A stretch of 64,000 nucleotides of DNA from Akanthomyces muscarius (Eukaryota; Ascomycota; Sordariomycetes; Hypocreales; Cordycipitaceae). Positions 46,651 through 58,483 of the stretch are shown in pieces. Positions within the stretch are counted from its first letter, which is position 1. Each line of letters begins with the position of its first letter. The notes beneath the pieces were generated by a model. That model was not told the DNA's origin and ran no database searches. It was given only the letters and a program-made list of their open reading frames with translations. The position numbers and the translations under genes are program-made. The stretch is taken from contig NW_026611617.1 in NCBI RefSeq assembly GCF_028009165.1, positions 444,001 to 508,000 on the forward strand, in the 5' to 3' direction.

Positions 46651-49600
46651 ATGGCTTCGCAAGAGGTGCTTGCTCTCGGAAGAGTCGAACAGGTATACAC
46701 CAACGCCGAACTTCAACACTACCAGCAACTCTTGACCTGACTGACGAACAGCTAATAATATCTCTGTACCAACCCAATCCGCCGGAGGTGATTGCAAGCA
46801 CCCAGGCGGCGCTGGCCAGGATACAGAGTTTACCACAGGCATGGCCGCTGTCGAAACAGCTGCTTGGTCGTCCAGACGAGAAAGTTCAATTTTTTGGAGT
46901 GCTCACAATCATTATCAAGCTCAACACTGAAAGGCAAGTCGAGAAGGTAAAATTGGGACCACACACAGCGGAACCTAACTCGACATGCAGCACACCAATC
47001 GCAAACGAAGAAGCGACAGAGCTACTGCTGTGTCTCATAGGATGGTACGTGGACCTCACAGCCAAAGACGGAAGTCGACTTGTCACGAGGAAGCTTGTTT
47101 CGGCCTTATCAACCTTTTTCCTCCACTATCACACAATATGGCCGCGCTTCCTCGACCACATCGGAGTATGCCTAGCAAACAACCAGGCATGGCGTCCTGA
47201 AGCCGTCCAGCCCACTCTACAAATGGAAAATATACTAGATATGCTAGGGCCGAGGCAAGTGCAAGCACTTCTGTGGGTAGCTACACACGTTGTAGAAGAC
47301 GTGACGCGGCTAGATCCGAATTCTGTGAAGAAGTAAGCCCAACCCGACTCTACTGAAAGAAACAGCCGCTGAGACCGGGAAAAAGCGCGACATCATATAA
47401 AGCAACGCTGGACAGTACAGCAAGCTTCATGACGGTGCTGGCAAGATGCTTTCACAGCAAGGGCGTCCCTGCACCCATCCTCGAAGACGCAATAAAATGT
47501 CTGCAGGTATGACTGAAACCAAAAGGGTGTCCCAGATCGAATAGAAGCTAAACTCTGGGTAATATAGTCATGGGTAATCTTTACGCAAAAGGCGCCGACT
47601 CACGAAAACAACGTTATCAGTTCAGTGAAACCCTTACTTGGGAGTGTCATTGAGCTCCTGGCTGTTGATGCCGTGTATGATGCGTCAGCAGAACTTCTCA
47701 TCGAAGCCCTGTCCAACAATCCATCACTATTTACGCCTGATCACCACAGTCTTTTCGACATGTTGTTCAAAAGTCCATGGGCTGACGGGTTCTACCAGCG
47801 GATTGCAGATGGAGACTTTGCTTTCGATTCTATCCAATTTTCCCAGCTGCTCCTGGCATTTGCCGAAACAAGAATGTCACTGCTCGTGCAAAACTGCCAC
47901 GCAGATAGCTCCGAGATATTGTCCCATCTATGCGATCTTATCATTGCCCAGGGTTATCCCGTTGTAGATGATAGGATCTTCGTCCCAGTCGTCGAATTTT
48001 GGTCCTCGTTCGCAGAGATGATACCAGATCACCTATCGGTAGACCCCAGCGAAGAACAGCCGTGGAAAGTCCATGCCTATGCATTACTATTGAAGGCATG
48101 CTCCAATGCATGGCAAAAAATCACATATCCTCCAAGCACAGAGGTAGCAGACTGGGATTCAAACGACAGAGCAGGCTTTGCTGACTCACGGAAAGACGTG
48201 ATTGACCTTTTGCAATCTGTTTATGCCCTGATAGGCCCACAGCTGCTAGGAACGTTTGCTGAAACTGTGATATCGTCATTAAAAGAGTCTGCATGGCTGC
48301 GACTTGAGGCAGCCGTGTATTGCCTTGGCGGCCTCGCCGATTGCTGCCAAGATGATGATCGCTGCGACGGCTTCCTGGCCTCGGTCTTTCACTCACAGCT
48401 ATTCACAATTCTCCGAGATGGACGCGCCTCAGTACCGACACGAACTCAACAAACATGTCTTCAGTTAATCGAACTATACACCGAATACTTTGAACGAAAC
48501 CCAATACTGCTGCCGCCAGCGCTTGAGCTGTTATTCTCTACACTAGGAGATACAGCAATGGCGCCTGCGGCGTCGAAATCAATCCTGAGGCTGTGTTCCT
48601 CCTGTAGAGCCCACTTGCATACCGAAATCGATGCTTTTCTGACAGAATACGCGAGGGTTGTTACTGAGCAGCAGCTGGACTGTGCGACCAGTGAGAGAAC
48701 CATTGGAGCAATGTCTTCGGTTGCCCAAGCTATTCCCAATACAGCGGAGCGATACCTCAGATACGGACGAATTTTGGAGTTTATTGAAGTGGAATTGCAG
48801 AGATGCCAGCGACTTGCGGGCGCGCAGGAAAGAACCGATATGGAACTGCCTCATCTGGCTTGCTCAGATACCTTACCGGAAGAGAGCCCTAGTCTTCACA
48901 TGGCACTCAAGGTGCTGAGGTGTCTTGTCGGTATGGGAAAAGGTGTTCAAGCCCCCGCCGAGAGCGCAATTGATCTCGAACATGAAAAGCAAGCCGGCGT
49001 GGCCCAGGATGGTGCTCTACCGGAAATCCAAAGGCGGATTGTTGCCGTCATCGTGGAGATTCAAAAAATGTTCCCGACTAGCAGCGAAGTTACAGAGCAA
49101 ATTTGCAATGTACTGCGAACCGGTTTCTCCGAAACCGAGCCAGGTCCTTTTGTCCTCCCGCCCTCCGAAGTTGCTCAATACCTGACCTCACACTCGCTTG
49201 CTACGCCACGAGTAGGGCTTTTCATAAGCACTGCATGTTCATTTACCAGCTCACTCCGTGGAAAAGACAACCAGCAAAACGTTTTCTTCACAGTAATGGG
49301 CTGGGTTATTGGGATTCTGAGGCAATTTCCCTACGACAGCAACAGAAATGCGAATACAGGGGCATCGGCGCAAATTGACATCTCGGCCGAGCCAGAGGTT
49401 GCGCAGAATGCTATAGAGATTTCTAGCCGAATACTGACAAAGGACCCGTCTATCATTCTTCACATCCAACCTGCAGAAGTGGCAGAGTTCTTTTTTCTGT
49501 TTGCGTTACAGGCTTTAGACGGACCTGAGCCTCTGCCCAAGGCAGCGGCCGCAGAGTTTTGGGTATGTATAATTTCGTATGATTGATTTACACTCCTCCT

Positions 49601-49978
49601 AACCAGAAACAGGCAGCATTCGTCAACGTGAGAAGCAGCGACGAAAGCTTTCAAAACGCCTTGTCTGGTGCTATGAACACACTTGGCCCTCTCCTCTGCC
49701 AAAGTCTCGCAAGGAACTTCGGGGGTAATGCTTCTCGAAGTGAGCTGGATAAACTCAGCGAGCCTCTGAAGAAGCTGATCAATAGGCACCCGAGAGCAAA
49801 GGAATGGCTCGAAGCTGGCTTACACCACCCTACATTTCCAAGCAACAAAGTTTCGCAGACTGAGAAATCAATGTTTGTCAAGAAAGTGGCGAGGTTCGAG
49901 CTCACTACATTGGCCGCATACGTAACAATGGCTGACCTGTATACAGTCTCCGCGGCGCTCGTGCCACCAACCAAGTAG
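46651..49978 (+). CDS. Importin-13-like karyopherin beta
   Basis: Large HEAT-repeat nuclear transport receptor of the importin-13/transportin-3/Kap122 group; cargo cannot be told. Exons are 46651-46692, 46752-46933, 46991-47332, 47374-47506, 47568-49562 and 49607-49978, 1021 aa, normal for the family. Seen: an N-terminal block IISLYQPNPPEVIASTQAAL and AWPLSKQLLGRPDEKVQFFG followed by VLTIIIKLNTE, typical of importin-13 start repeats (Ran-binding side); then helical repeats throughout with no other domain. Intron 2 (46934-46990) appears to use a GC donor (AAG|GCAAGT). It is 57 nt with no stop, so reading through is possible, but the spliced form gives the better family match. Intron 3 is only 41 nt and uses a CTGAG acceptor. 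Confidence 0.85.
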
Positions 49979-50146
49979 TTCGCGACTTTTGGCTTGCGGC
50001 GAGAGGATCGAACTTTTCATACGCAGCATGATAAACAGGAGATACATGCATGGACATATGACTGTAGCATGAGAGCAAAGAGGTATTGTACATGTGGTCT
50101 ATGTAGCTGTTGGTACAATTAAGGTTATACAAGGTTGATATCAAGA

Positions 50147-51407
50147 TTACAAGCCCATGGCTTCCCTGACAATATGCATGGTCTCATCTGCGCTCTGGCG
50201 TGCCTTCTCCCCCCCCTCAGCAGCGACGTGATCGAGAAACTTGGTGTCTTTCAGGAGTTTTTCATAGCGTTGTCCGATGCCATCCATCCCTTTGACGACA
50301 GCTTCAGAAACGGCTGCTTTCAGCTCTCGGGGGCTGGATTCGCTAAAGTCAGCAGCTAATTGCTGCGCAGTCTTGCCCTCTGGACTGAAAATCGAAAAGA
50401 TGTCCAGCAGATTCGAGATGCCAGGCCTGTTCTCCACATCATAACTGATGCCCGGCGTTGAGTCTGTTAGCGCGGATGATATTTTGGCATGGATGGTCTC
50501 CGCATTGTCAGTAAGTAAGATGCGAGAACGCGCCAATGGGTGAGATTTCGACATTTTAGATGTCGGTTCCGCGAGCGACATTACTCGGCGTACCGGTGCT
50601 GTCACGTCTCCATTAGCGCTGCAACCGCGGGGTCATCGACGAGACCTTACATATTATAATATCTGGATAGACGAGATGAGGCCCATAGGCATGGTTGAAG
50701 TTGGTAACACACTCTCGCGCAAACTCAATGTGCTGTTGTTGATCATGACCAACGGGAACATGAGTTGCCCTTAGGGGATGGTGAGTCGTCGCGATGGAAA
50801 GAGATGATCTGTTTACTGACCTGTGAACAAGGATATCGGCGGCTTGTAAGACTGGATAGGAGAAGAGGCCAAGTTTTAGTTTGTTTCCAACGCGCCCATC
50901 ACCCAGTCGCGACGACTCTGCCAGGCTGAGCTTCGACTGCACAACCTGTAAGTGACGATCTTGCAAGGATTTTCTTTTCCGTATTTACCTTCCACTGCGT
51001 CATTCGAGAAAGATACCCTACAGATGCTGTGCATGATAGTATCCACATAAGCTCAGAGTGCGCCGGAACCTTGTTGCAGTCAGTTCCTTGTCCGTACTTC
51101 AAGCCCTTGTACGTACATCGGATTGATAAAACAAGGTGCATCTACTTGGGTCAATGCCAATGGCTAGCAACGAAGCTAAAGCTTCCCTCTTGGCCTTTCT
51201 CAGAGCCTCCGGCTTTTGTGGTACGGTGATGGCATGTAGGTCGACAATTGAATACAGCAGGCGGGAAGACTCGGGCTCCTCGTGTTGCCGCTGAACCCAT
51301 TGCCGTAGAGCACCCACGTAATTGCCCAAGTGCGGCACACCTGTTGGCTGGATGCCAGAAAGGACTACTCGCGGCTGTAGCGACTGGGCTGATAGGAACC
51401 TTCGCAT
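50147..51407 (-). CDS. msw1: Mitochondrial tryptophanyl-tRNA synthetase
   Basis: Class I aminoacyl-tRNA synthetase that charges mitochondrial tRNA-Trp. Exons are 51407-51117, 51069-50989, 50936-50821, 50769-50651 and 50607-50147, 355 aa, the size of bacterial-type TrpRS. Seen: a short Arg/Ser-rich import leader ([13 protein letters not shown]); the HIGH-like motif in [60 protein letters not shown] followed by [16 protein letters not shown]; and the KMSKS loop in [15 protein letters not shown]. The exon 3 acceptor could also lie 9 nt earlier, adding VVQ. I chose the form giving TQWKSKLSL. It converges with the karyopherin gene, with 168 nt between stops. Confidence 0.93.
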
Positions 51408-52678
51408 CGTACGTCAAGAAACACAGTGGCTATTTCGAGAGCTCCTTGTTTACTGTGATGGCCGCAGCTGTAGATCTGGAGCTTCACCTTTTTCGGCTGA
51501 TGCATGTAGGGCGTCATGCAGCTAGCGGTGCGGGTGTGAACCCACCCCGTGGCGTGCAGACAAACGACAAAAGTCGACGACGGTTATTTAGTTCATGTGC
51601 ATGTTTAATAAGCTGCTGGGTTTTCTTTTCTTCAAAGAGATATCGCAGAAGAAGGTGGAGCTGAGTGGCTTTTTCTACTCAGTATCAAAAAAAGAAGCGG
51701 GGAGAATACCCGGGGCAGTATGTTTGAGGAAAAAAAAAAAAAAAAGCCTTGCTCAGTGATGCGCAAGGATTAGATTAAAAAAAAAGTCCAGGCTCATCAT
51801 TACACCTGATATATATTTTCAAGACAAAGCTTTAAATGAACTAGAGTTGTTTTGTGCGTAGCGGTCAACAATTTGCTGTTCTACCAGGCTTTCAAGTTGA
51901 CGACTTAAAGAAAAAAAAAACCAATCGACTGCATCCCCACCCGTGTTGCGTGCTAAGCGACATATAAGCCAGAAAAAGTGTTTCTATAATGCTTTTTGCA
52001 CGTTGTAGCTATAAATCACAATTGTTCATCCTCATAAGATAAAAATTCATTTACACACGTCAAAGACGTCAATAGCCACTTAAGTTAAATGCCACGTCGT
52101 GTTTTTCCAACAGAGTTGATGATTCTCAAAATACCAGCTGGATCCAACCAATACTTGCGCAATAACGATGCCCATGCTAAATAACCGTGTCTACCAAACA
52201 AACTCATTGCGCATGGCGTGGTCTGCGCGCCACCATCATGCCAATGCAAAGTTGAGGGCATCGCTGACTCGAGCATAATCTTATGATGGATGCCTGGCCA
52301 GCAATGGCATCGTGGATTGCCGTCTTGAATAGGAGCGTACTATCCTCATATAAATCATAATCACAATCGCGCCGATCCCGTACATAACATCCGAGGCTTT
52401 GCCATTGTATTCATCGCCATACCCTTGAGATCATTCCATGCACCAATCCTAATAAGCTGACCAGAACATACACACTAGACGCTTCCTACGGGCTTCCTAC
52501 CACACTGCAAGTTATAACGTAACATGGTGGAACTCTCGTCTGAATGTGGCATCTCCAACGTGCTCGATCCACTGCAGCTGGTGGGGTGAGGGGTACCAGA
52601 ACCGCAGGTATGCGGCCGCTGGAAGCTGTTACGCAAGATATATCAATTCCCCCACCAAGGCCACCAAGGGCCTTTTCG
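51408..52678. other. Divergent promoter region between msw1 and the aminopeptidase P gene
   Basis: About 1.27 kb, AT-rich, with A-runs near 51730-51745, 51778-51786 and 51910-51920. An in-frame open stretch precedes the aminopeptidase P gene from 52544 (ATG). I see no separate gene. Confidence 0.55.
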
Positions 52679-54752
52679 ATGCTACGGTTGAGGCCAGTGG
52701 CAATTCCTTGGAAACAACATACTCTCTGTTCTCCAAGCATCAGACTCTTTTCCCATACCCCAGCGTTTCGTTCTTTATCAGTATCAGACACCATGGATCG
52801 CGTAAACACCACACCCCGCCTTGCGGAGCTCCGCAAGCTAATGAAGGAGAACAACATCAGTGCTTACAGTAAGTCAATTCCGGAGACGAATCGACTGGAC
52901 TCGGGCTGACCTTGGTAGTCGTTCCCTCCGGCGACAGCCATGCCTCCGAATACGCCGCGGACTGCTTCAACCGTCGAGAATACCTCTCTGGCTTCGACGG
53001 ATCTGCTGGAACCGCCGTCGTTAGCGAAGAGGCGGCCGCACTCTCGACCGACGGCCGATACTTTAACCAGGCCACAACGCAGCTGGATGACAACTGGAGG
53101 CTGATCAAGTTCGGTATCCCCGAGGAGATCACCTGGCAGGACTGGGTAGCCGAGCAGTGCAAGGACGGCAAGGCGGCCGGCGTGGACCCTACACTCATCA
53201 CTCCCTCTGTCGCGAAGAAGCTCACGGAGACCATCCAGAAGGCTGGTGGCTCCGGACTGGTCGCCATCAAAGAGAACCTGGTCGACAAGGTCTGGGGCAG
53301 CGACCGTGCCGCCACGCCTACCAACAAGGCCTTTATCCACCCGGACAAGTATGCTGGCAAGACCGTCAAGGACAAGCTCGTCGAGCTCCGCGAGGAGATT
53401 ACCAAGAAGAAGGCGGTTGGCATGTATGTCACTGCTCTCGACGAAGTTGCGTGGCTCTTCAACCTGCGCGGTAACGATGTCGAGTACAACCCGGTCTTCT
53501 ACTGCTACGCCTCCATCACACACGACGAGGCCATCCTCTACGTCGAGGAGTCCAAGGCTGACCAGTCCGTCCGCGAGCATCTCACGGCCAACGACGTCAA
53601 GATCAAGCCCTACAGCAGCTTTTTCGCTGATGTGGAGAAGGCTGCTGACGGCAAGTACCTGATCACCGACACCGCTTCGTGGGCTGTGAAGACGGCTATT
53701 GGCGGCGAAGAGAAGGTCGAGGAGGTCAAGAGCTCTATTACCGATGCCAAGTCGGTCAAGAACGAGGTCGAACTGGAGGGCATGCGGGCCTGCCACATCC
53801 GTGACGGCGCTGCTCTCACCTCCTACTACGCCTGGCTCGAGAACCAGCTGGTCGAGAAGAAGGCGTCCATCGACGAGGCACAAGCCGCTGACCAGCTGAT
53901 GGAGTTCCGGAAGAAGCAGGATCTCTTTGTCGGCGAGTCGTTTGCTACCATCTCCTGCACCGGCCCCAAGTAAGTGCACATGCAACCCATGGAAACAAGA
54001 AGCTAACGTCTGTTCAGCGCCGCCATCATGCACTACCACGCCAGACACGGCAAGAGCTCGATCATCGACCCCAACGCCGTCTACCTCTGCGACGCGGGCG
54101 CCCAGTACTACGACGGAACCACGGACACCACTCGCACCATGCACTTTGGCACTCCGACCGAGCGCGAGAAGGAGGCGTACACTCGTGTCCTCAAGGGTCT
54201 CATTGCCCTGGACCGTGCCATCTTCCCCAAGGGCGCCACTGGCTTTGCGCTGGATGCTTTTGCCAGACAGTTCCTCTGGGTATGTCGCTCGACGTGTCGC
54301 ATGATTGCCGCTGCTAACTTCTCTAGAACGCCGGTCTCGACTTCCGCCACGGCACCGGCCACGGTGTCGGTTCGTTCCTGAACGTCCACGAGGGCCCCAT
54401 GGGCATTGGCGCCCGCCCGGCCTACAGCGAGTTTCCCCTCAAGCCCGGTAACGTCATCTCGAACGAGCCCGGCTACTACGAGGATGGCAACTTTGGTATT
54501 CGTATCGAGAACGTCATTGTCGTCAAGGAGGTCAAGACGAAGAACAACTTTGGCGGCACACCCTACTACGGATTTGAAAACGTCACCATGGTCCCGTACT
54601 GCAGTAACATGATGGACCTGTCCCTGCTTACCCAGGAGGAAAAGGACTGGATTAATGCCAAGAACAAGGAGACTCTGGAAAAGACACAGGGCCTTGTTGC
54701 TAATGACCAGCTGGCGCTTGCCTTCCTCAAGCGTAACACTCAACCCATCTAA
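52679..54752 (+). CDS. ampp: Xaa-Pro aminopeptidase P (metallopeptidase M24B)
   Basis: Mn-dependent aminopeptidase that removes N-terminal residues preceding proline. Exons are 52679-52868, 52919-53969, 54018-54279 and 54327-54752. This start gives 642 aa; the internal ATG at 52793 ([17 protein letters not shown]) gives 604 aa, the usual cytosolic length. Seen: the extra 38 residues ([13 protein letters not shown], then [15 protein letters not shown]) contain no acid before the last few and look like a mitochondrial presequence. Two creatinase-like N-terminal domains are followed by the pita-bread domain with metal ligands in [17 protein letters not shown] (two Asp), [15 protein letters not shown] (His), SNEPGYY (Glu) and IRIENVIVV (Glu). 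A still earlier in-frame ATG is at 52544. The TAA overlaps the stop of the gene on the other strand. Confidence 0.92.
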
Positions 54753-55306
54753 AGGCGCACAAACGCCGCCAGGATAAAAGTCAATAAAAACGATGATGTA
54801 AACCATGGCTTCCCAGCCCACATCCTTAGCACTGGTGATTCCGTCAAGATTCTCCGGTCGATCGGGATCAGGCCGAAGACGTCGACGCCCATTCGGGAAG
54901 CGATCTGGGAGGGCTGTTAGCGTCGCACACAGAATTCATCTGGCAAGCGAACCAACCTGTAAGGATCCTGCCACCAAACCGCCGAGGAAAACGAGTGTGC
55001 GTGAGAAGAAGGCAATGATCACGCCGGCTCCGAAGCCTATAGGTATCAATTGGGTTAGCAGGCCACAAAGGACATGAATAGATTGTCACGTGTACCAAAT
55101 ATGCTTCCGCGCGACAGCTGCTCAATAATCTGGGGCGAAAGTCGGCTGGCGGGAGGAGCTTCGCGTTGTCGAAGCTTCTGGGAGACGGGCACCGGCTCAA
55201 GCGCGTCAAACTTGACGGGGTTACGGAGCGCGAAGGAGGCACCAACACAGGCGGCTGGTGCGAGGCCCAAGGCAAAGAGCCTGGTCACTGGTCTGAGTCT
55301 CGACAT
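54749..55306 (-). CDS. FUN14-family mitochondrial membrane protein
   Basis: Small membrane protein of the FUN14 family; animal FUNDC1 is an outer-mitochondrial mitophagy receptor, while fungal members have less defined roles. Exons are 55306-55096, 55036-54957 and 54913-54749, 151 aa. Seen: an Arg-containing hydrophobic start (MSRLRPVTRLFALGLAPAAC); a Pro/Arg linker; the Gly-rich helix GFGAGVIIAFFSRTLVFLGG after the first splice; QIASRMGVDVFGLIPIDRRI; and a C-terminal helix ([17 protein letters not shown]). No LC3-type YxxL motif was looked for beyond the visible N-terminus. Its TAG is on the bases complementary to the aminopeptidase P stop region, so the two coding sequences overlap tail to tail. 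Confidence 0.75.
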
Positions 55307-56058
55307 GTCAACGGGCGCTGATTGATCGTGTACATGCACAACGTGTAATGATGATGTTGGGGACAGCTACCGGCCGGCCAATGACGTAGCCGGTCGTGGC
55401 GGGGCGACTAGTACGTAATTAGAGCTTATGGCAGCGGCTTCAAGCTATGTTTTCGTATGCGACGCCGTATTTTACTTTTAGTTCAAAGGAGCTTGAATTG
55501 TCTCCTGCTCTGGCTGAGTACGCGTCCGCCTTACATGCGAGGACCATGGTGGTACTGATCAATTACTGCACTTGCTGTCTCCGATCTCGGCCGGTCGGGA
55601 CAATTGTGCCACTGCACGCATCAAAGAGGATTCACGCAACAGTGTTGCTAGTTAGAGAGCCCTACGACTGCAAGCTCACGGCAGCCAAAGCACCGTGTTA
55701 AGAACTCGATATACTCGGCCCGGCTCCTGGGGAGGCTGGCTGGGCTTGATCGCTGCAGCTGCTCAAGTGTGGCTGATGGCCTGGTCGGTACTTGCGCCTC
55801 AGAGTACGCACATGTACCTTTCTCCAGCCAGGTAACCACCCCTGTGGGGTCGCCAGGCCCATGCCGTGTACACAGCACCAGAGTCCGGCCCGCCTGCACT
55901 ACGTGGCTCCAGTGACGTCTCCATCGCCTAGCACAGGACACGCTTCTTCTCCAACACCTCTCCTTGATCGGACTCATGATAAAGTAACACATATCGCCAC
56001 GAGAACTGCGCCAACCGCACCAACATTCATTCTCCCTCTGTGCTCTCCTCGCCTTTTT
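55307..56058. other. Divergent promoter region between the FUN14-type gene and the derlin gene
   Basis: About 750 bp with promoters of both genes. Nothing else is recognised. Confidence 0.6.
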
Positions 56059-56848
56059 ATGGATCAGGCGATGGACGGCGCCCGTTTGCCCGTCGAGGCC
56101 TGGTTTTGGGAGACGCCCGTGTGCACGCGATGGTGGACGACAGCGACGCTGCTGGCCAGTGCCCTCGTCCAGTGCCGCATAGTCTCACCCTACCAGCTCT
56201 TTTATAGCTATCGAGCTGTTTTTCATAGATCACAGGTAGTGTGCTCCAATGTCGTTTTCCTGGCCTCCGCTAATCTAATGGCCTTTGCAGTACTGGCGCC
56301 TCGTGACGTCGTTCCTCTACTTCGGTCCATTCTCGATCAATCTACTCTTCCACATCTACTTCCTCCAACGATACTCGCGTCTTCTCGAAGAATCATCCGG
56401 CCGATCGCCAGCTCACTTCTCTTGGCTTTTGCTCTACGCAATGGTCAGCCTCATCGTCATGTCTCCCCTCGTCTCATTGCCTTTCCTCGGGCATCCGCTC
56501 TCTTCGACTCTCGTATATATTTGGTCCCGGAAAAATCCAGACACGCAGCTCAGCTTCTTGGGGGTCCTCGTATTCACTGCTCCGTACCTGCCGTGGGTGT
56601 TGATGGGCTTCAGCCTCATTATGCACGGCAACATCCCCAAAGACGAAATCATGGGCGTCGTCATCGGGCACGTCTGGTACTTTTTCACGGATGTGTACCC
56701 TCCTCTTCATAACGGCTCAAGACCCTTGGATCCTCCGGGATGGTGGCGAAGGATTTTTGAAGGCAGACCTGCTCGGCCCTCGACCGACAACGTTGACGAA
56801 ATGATACACGCTGGGGTCCGCGATGCCCCAGTACCCGAGGCTCGCTAG
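56059..56848 (+). CDS. der1: Derlin (Der1-like) ER-associated degradation protein
   Basis: Rhomboid-like pseudoprotease of the ER membrane that helps move misfolded proteins out for ubiquitination (ERAD). Exons are 56059-56235 and 56291-56848, 244 aa. Seen: VEAWFWETPVCTRWWTTATL at the N-terminus; the derlin WR motif in YWRLVTSFLYFGPFSINLLF just after the intron; FLQRYSRLLEE; membrane helices around LLYAMVSLIVMSPLVSLPFL and VLVFTAPYLPWVLMGFSLIM; and the GxxxG-like helix MGVVIGHVWYFFTDVYPPLH. The cytosolic tail lacks an obvious SHP box (Cdc48-binding) motif, although it is short and ends in VPEAR. Confidence 0.92.
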
Positions 56849-57296
56849 ATACATCATGGCATTGGCATCTTTGGCGCACCACGGAAAATGAAGCGGCTGT
56901 GCAGGTAGAGAGCTTCTCGGCCGCTATCTTGTTTATAAAATGATTTAAATTGGGACATGGCGTTTGCGACACAATGAATGCATGGATAATAGATGTAGCC
57001 CCGCTTCGGAGCCAACACCAAATACTTCTTTCACCAGCCCATTTCGACCTCGATGTAGCGCTTGCAAGGCTTTGCTGTTCTCTCGGTAATCGTCTGGCGA
57101 CAGCAAAGCGTGTGTAGTTGTAGTATGACGACATATAAATGCATTACAATTGGCTCGATTCCGGCGTTCTATGGTGGGGAATGCATGTGGTTGGAGGGGC
57201 TTATGTAACTGGTGACCGGCCTTGCTGCATCGACGCCGCCCTCTGACGACATGGTCGGCAAATTTACCCCTCCGCATCACCTCACGCAAGCTCAAA
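56849..57296. other. Intergenic region upstream of the acireductone dioxygenase gene
   Basis: About 450 bp between tandem genes; 3' flank of the derlin gene and promoter. Nothing else is recognised. Confidence 0.6.
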
Positions 57297-57925
57297 ATGA
57301 AAGCATATCTATATGACAACCTTCCCGTGAGTGCTGCGTGCCGTCCCATTGCGCTCTTACAACTGCTAACCAGAGTGTACAGGGCGACCAGCGACTGGCG
57401 CACGACTCCGGCAAGGCCATTGACGCCGACGCACTGGGCAAGCTTGGTGTCCTATACTATCGCATACCCGAACTTGATGGCGTGAACGAACTCGCCAAGG
57501 AACGAGGCTACAGAAACCGTGACGAGATCTTTGTCTCGCCGGAAAAGATGGGCGCAATCTACGAGGAAAAGGTCAAGACCTTCTTCCACGAGCACCTTCA
57601 CGAGGACGAGGAGATTCGCTACATCCGCGACGGCCAGGGCTATTTTGACGTACGAGCTGAAGACGAGAGCTGGATCCGCATCCATCTCGGCAAAGACGAT
57701 CTCATCATTCTGCCCGCCGGCATCTACCACCGATTTACCACAGACGAGTCCAACGTGAGTTCTTTTGCATTGCCATCCAGTAGTGTCGTCACTAACACCG
57801 AGCAGTATGTTCATGCCATGCGACTTTTCAAGGACGAGCCGAAATGGACTCCTCTAAACCGCTGCCCGGAACTCGACGACAACAAGTATCGCAAGGAGTA
57901 CGTCGACGAGTTTCTTGCTCAATGA
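57297..57925 (+). CDS. adi1: Acireductone dioxygenase (methionine salvage)
   Basis: Metal-dependent cupin enzyme of the methionine salvage pathway that turns acireductone and oxygen into the keto acid precursor of methionine plus formate (Fe form). Exons are 57297-57326 (30 nt), 57383-57754 and 57806-57925, 173 aa, normal length. Seen: [10 protein letters not shown] spliced to [11 protein letters not shown]; the metal-binding set [13 protein letters not shown] (two His and Glu) and the later His in [32 protein letters not shown] between them; and [16 protein letters not shown] near the end. The start is set by the short first exon, whose reading continues in frame. Confidence 0.95.
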
Positions 57926-58483
57926 GTGTAGAATAAGATACTTCATCAGGCCACGTTGGAGTGAATATTTGGGGGGAAATTAGCGACAAGAATAATATAT
58001 TCAAAAATCATCAGAAAATCGTTGCATTCTACGGGCGCGCCATGTCGCAAGACAAGACTCGTGGGCAAGGGCGAGAGAGTCAGTACTTGGACACTATTTT
58101 CCCTGCCTTGGATTCAACGAAATTGAATACTGCCTCGAGCGAGTGAAATGCCGCTTTGAACATCTGTAGAAGCTAAATGTCATCGCTTTCAAACATCGAT
58201 AAAGGATCGCTATCTGAAGCATGGTGGGGCGCGCCAACCAGGGTCTCCCGCGTTAGCACCGTCGCTGACTCGGCAGTTCGCTCTCTCCAGGTGCCGTCTG
58301 TTGAAACAACTGAATCATGCCCCTTGGTTAAATACCCCAGCCTTTCGCAGCCAGCGCTGCAGCATAAGACGCGCACTCTATGGATTCTCCAACACTGGCC
58401 CCTGGTGCACTCTGATACCGAGGTCTCGCGTTTATATGACTTGAGCGGAGTGACAGTGATCTAGCCAGAGACGACCGCGAAAC
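57926..58483. other. Intergenic region upstream of the SDR gene
   Basis: About 560 bp, AT-rich after the dioxygenase gene, then promoter. The open frame at 58177-58464 shows no family resemblance. Confidence 0.55.

Noticed and set aside
52864..54144. 426-residue minus-strand open frame opposite aminopeptidase P
   Set aside because: Val/Leu/Gly-rich antisense shadow of a GC-rich coding region that crosses the sense gene's intron at 53970-54017; no family resemblance.
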